Shown: positions 62,394 to 64,000 of the stretch, piece by piece
Layout of the letters: each line of letters begins with the position of its first letter
How positions within the stretch are numbered: the first letter of the stretch is position 1
Source of the DNA: Panulirus ornatus
Lineage: Eukaryota > Arthropoda > Malacostraca > Decapoda > Palinuridae
Assembly (NCBI RefSeq): GCF_036320965.1
Contig: NC_092225.1
Location: 38,454,484 to 38,518,483, forward strand
Reading direction: 5' to 3'
Length of the DNA stretch: 64,000 nucleotides
The notes under the pieces: model-generated
Databases searched by the model: none
What the model saw: the letters and a program-made list of their open reading frames with translations, nothing else
Told to the model about the DNA's origin: nothing
Made by a program: the position numbers and the translations under genes

Positions 62394-62835
62394 CGTGCTG
62401 TCAGTGGATTTAATCAGGGCATGTGACGCGTCTGGGGTAAACCATGGAAAGTTGTGTGGGGCCTGGATGTGGGAGAGGGAGCTGTGGTTTAGGGCATTAT
62501 TGCATGACAGCTAGAGACTGAGTGTGAACGAATGAGGCCTTTGTTGTCTTTTCCTAGCGTTACCTTGCACACATGAGGGGGGGGGGGGGGGATGGTATTC
62601 CATATGTGGTGAGGTGGCGATGGGAATGAATAAAGGCAGACAGTGTGAATTGTGTGCATGGGCATATATGTGTGTCTGTGTGTGTATATATATGTGTACA
62701 TTGAGATGTATAGGTATGTATATTTGCGTGTGTGGACGTGTATGTATATACATGTGTATGGGGTTGGGTTGGGCCATTTTTTTCGTCTGTTTCCTTGCGC
62801 TACCTCGCAAACGCGGGAGACAGCGACAAAGCAAA
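62394..62835 (+). promoter_or_regulatory. Long-type RTE 3' UTR with AATAAA and terminal stem-loop
   Basis: Relative to this sequence, the young copies lack about 62458-62711 (254 bp). The remaining end contains CGCTACCTCGCAAACGCGGG, which folds as CTCGC-AAAC-GCGGG inside an outer CGCT/AGCG pair. The structure is present in all copies that keep their 3' end. Confidence 0.7.
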
Positions 62836-62861
62836 ATAAATAATAAATAAAAAAAGAAAAA

Positions 62862-62990
<129 letters not shown>

Positions 62991-64000
62991 TATCTTGTGG
63001 AGGCTAAGGTGAAGATTTGTATGGGTTTTCAGAAAAGAAGAGTGAATGTTGGGGTGATGAGGGTGGTGAGAGTAAGTGAGCTTGGGAAGGAGACCTGTGT
63101 GAGGAAGTACCAGGAGAGACTGAGGACAGAATGGAAAAAGGTGAGAACAATGGAAGTAAGGGGAGTGGGGGAGGAATGGGATGTATTTAGGGAAGCAGTG
63201 ATGGATTGCGCAAAAGATGCTTGTGGCATGAGAAGAGTGGGAGGTGGGTTGATTAGAAAGGGTAGTGAGTGGTGGGATGAAGAAGTAAGAGTATTAGTGA
63301 AAGAGAAGAGAGAGGCATTTGGACGATTTTTGCAGGGAAAAAATGCAATTGAGTGGGAGATGTATAAAAGAAAGAGACAGGAGGTCAAGAGAAAGGTGCA
63401 AGAGGTGAAAAAAAGGGCAAATGAAAGTTGGGGTGAGAGAGTATCATTAAATTTTAGGGAGAATAAAAAGATGTTCTGGAAGGAGGTAAATAAAGTGCGT
63501 AAGACAAGGGAGCAAATGGGAATTTCAGTGAAGGGGGCAAATGGGGAGGTGATAACAAGTAGTGGTGATGTGAGAAGGAGATGGAGTGAGTATTTTGAAG
63601 GTTTGTTGAATGTGTTTGATGATAGAGTGGCAGATATAGGGTGTTTTGGTCGAGGTGGTGTGCAAAGTGAGAGGGTTAGGGAAAATGATTTGGTAAACAG
63701 AGAAGAGGTAGTAAAAGCTTTGCGGAAGATGAAAGCCGGCAAGGCAGCAGGTTTGGATGGTATTGCAGTGGAATTTATTAAAAAAGGGGGTGACTGTATT
63801 GTTGACTGGTTGGTAAGGTTATTTAATGTATGTATGACTCATGGTGAGGTGCCTGAGGATTGGCGGAATGCGTGCATAGTGCCATTGTACAAAGGCAAAG
63901 GGGATAAGAGTGAGTGCTCAAATTACAGAGGTATAAGTTTGTTGAGTATTCCTGGTAAATTATATGGGAGGGTATTGATTGAGAGGGTGAAGGCATGTAC
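62991..64000 (+). mobile_element. RTE-28, 5'-truncated copy running off the window
   Basis: Begins at [10 protein letters not shown] at the end of the endonuclease and continues to the window edge inside the RT fingers. The visible part is uninterrupted and close to the young consensus. Confidence 0.9.
62991..64000 (+). CDS. RTE linker and start of the reverse transcriptase, 336 codons, open at the edge
   Basis: The frame starting at 62991 has no stop. It holds [13 protein letters not shown], the basic linker, [47 protein letters not shown] and GRVLIERVK. The catalytic RT motifs lie beyond 64000. Only about 265 endonuclease codons are missing, so it may encode a complete RT. Confidence 0.7.

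Overview
The window is a repeat-saturated stretch of an animal genome. Roughly four fifths of it is copies of one family of non-LTR retrotransposon with an apurinic-type endonuclease and a reverse transcriptase; I judge it RTE-like. A decapod crustacean is the likeliest source, from the mix of long TA microsatellites, RTE-like elements and a Penelope-like element and from an arthropod-type BTB protein. That is inference, and I cannot name the species. No bacterial-type genes, operons, rRNA genes or CRISPR arrays were seen.

The RTE family. I recognise about 28 insertions (17 forward, 11 reverse). The full-length reference is 59280-62863: a 5' UTR of about 122 bp, one open reading frame of about 1000 codons (endonuclease with SETKL, GAYAP, GDLN and SDH motifs; linker; reverse transcriptase with [18 protein letters not shown] and FADD; a basic RGRPNWRW tail), then a 3' UTR ending in a conserved stem-loop, an A-rich tail and (TA)n. 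Older copies have a long 3' UTR of about 440 bp. A younger group has lost 254 bp of it, including the only AATAAA. Most copies are 5'-truncated and carry stops or frameshifts. The least damaged are 11427-14418, 54000-57008, 49389-50971, 5971-7759 and the copy leaving the window at 64000. Several copies show the 5' inversion left by twin priming.

Other repeats. Five copies of an element of about 240 bp (5839, 23403, 30558, 39766, 42058) carry both ends of the RTE element without its ORF and look like a non-autonomous derivative. Two Penelope-like elements (PLEs) lie at 23678-24986 and 42367-42675. The first holds GIY-YIG endonuclease and part of a reverse transcriptase. Both carry a candidate decayed hammerhead-ribozyme motif. 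tRNA-derived SINEs, one inside a fold-back palindrome, lie at 48760-49341 and again at 50972-51370. More than thirty (TA)n tracts separate nearly all of these units.

Host sequence. Two places look like host DNA. One is an island at 57121-58980 with an ORF for a BTB-domain protein lacking zinc fingers. The other is a 111-nt candidate exon on the minus strand at 43825-43935, with good splice sites on both sides. A 100-N scaffold gap lies at 46401-46500.

Layout: 1-23 kb RTE copies in both orientations; 23.4-25 kb short element plus PLE; 25-42 kb RTE copies with three short elements; 42.4-44 kb second PLE, RTE copy and candidate exon; 44-48.8 kb old RTE copies and the gap; 48.8-51.4 kb SINE composites around an RTE copy; 51.5-57 kb an old and a young RTE copy; 57.1-59 kb BTB island; 59.3-64 kb the full-length RTE copy and the start of another.
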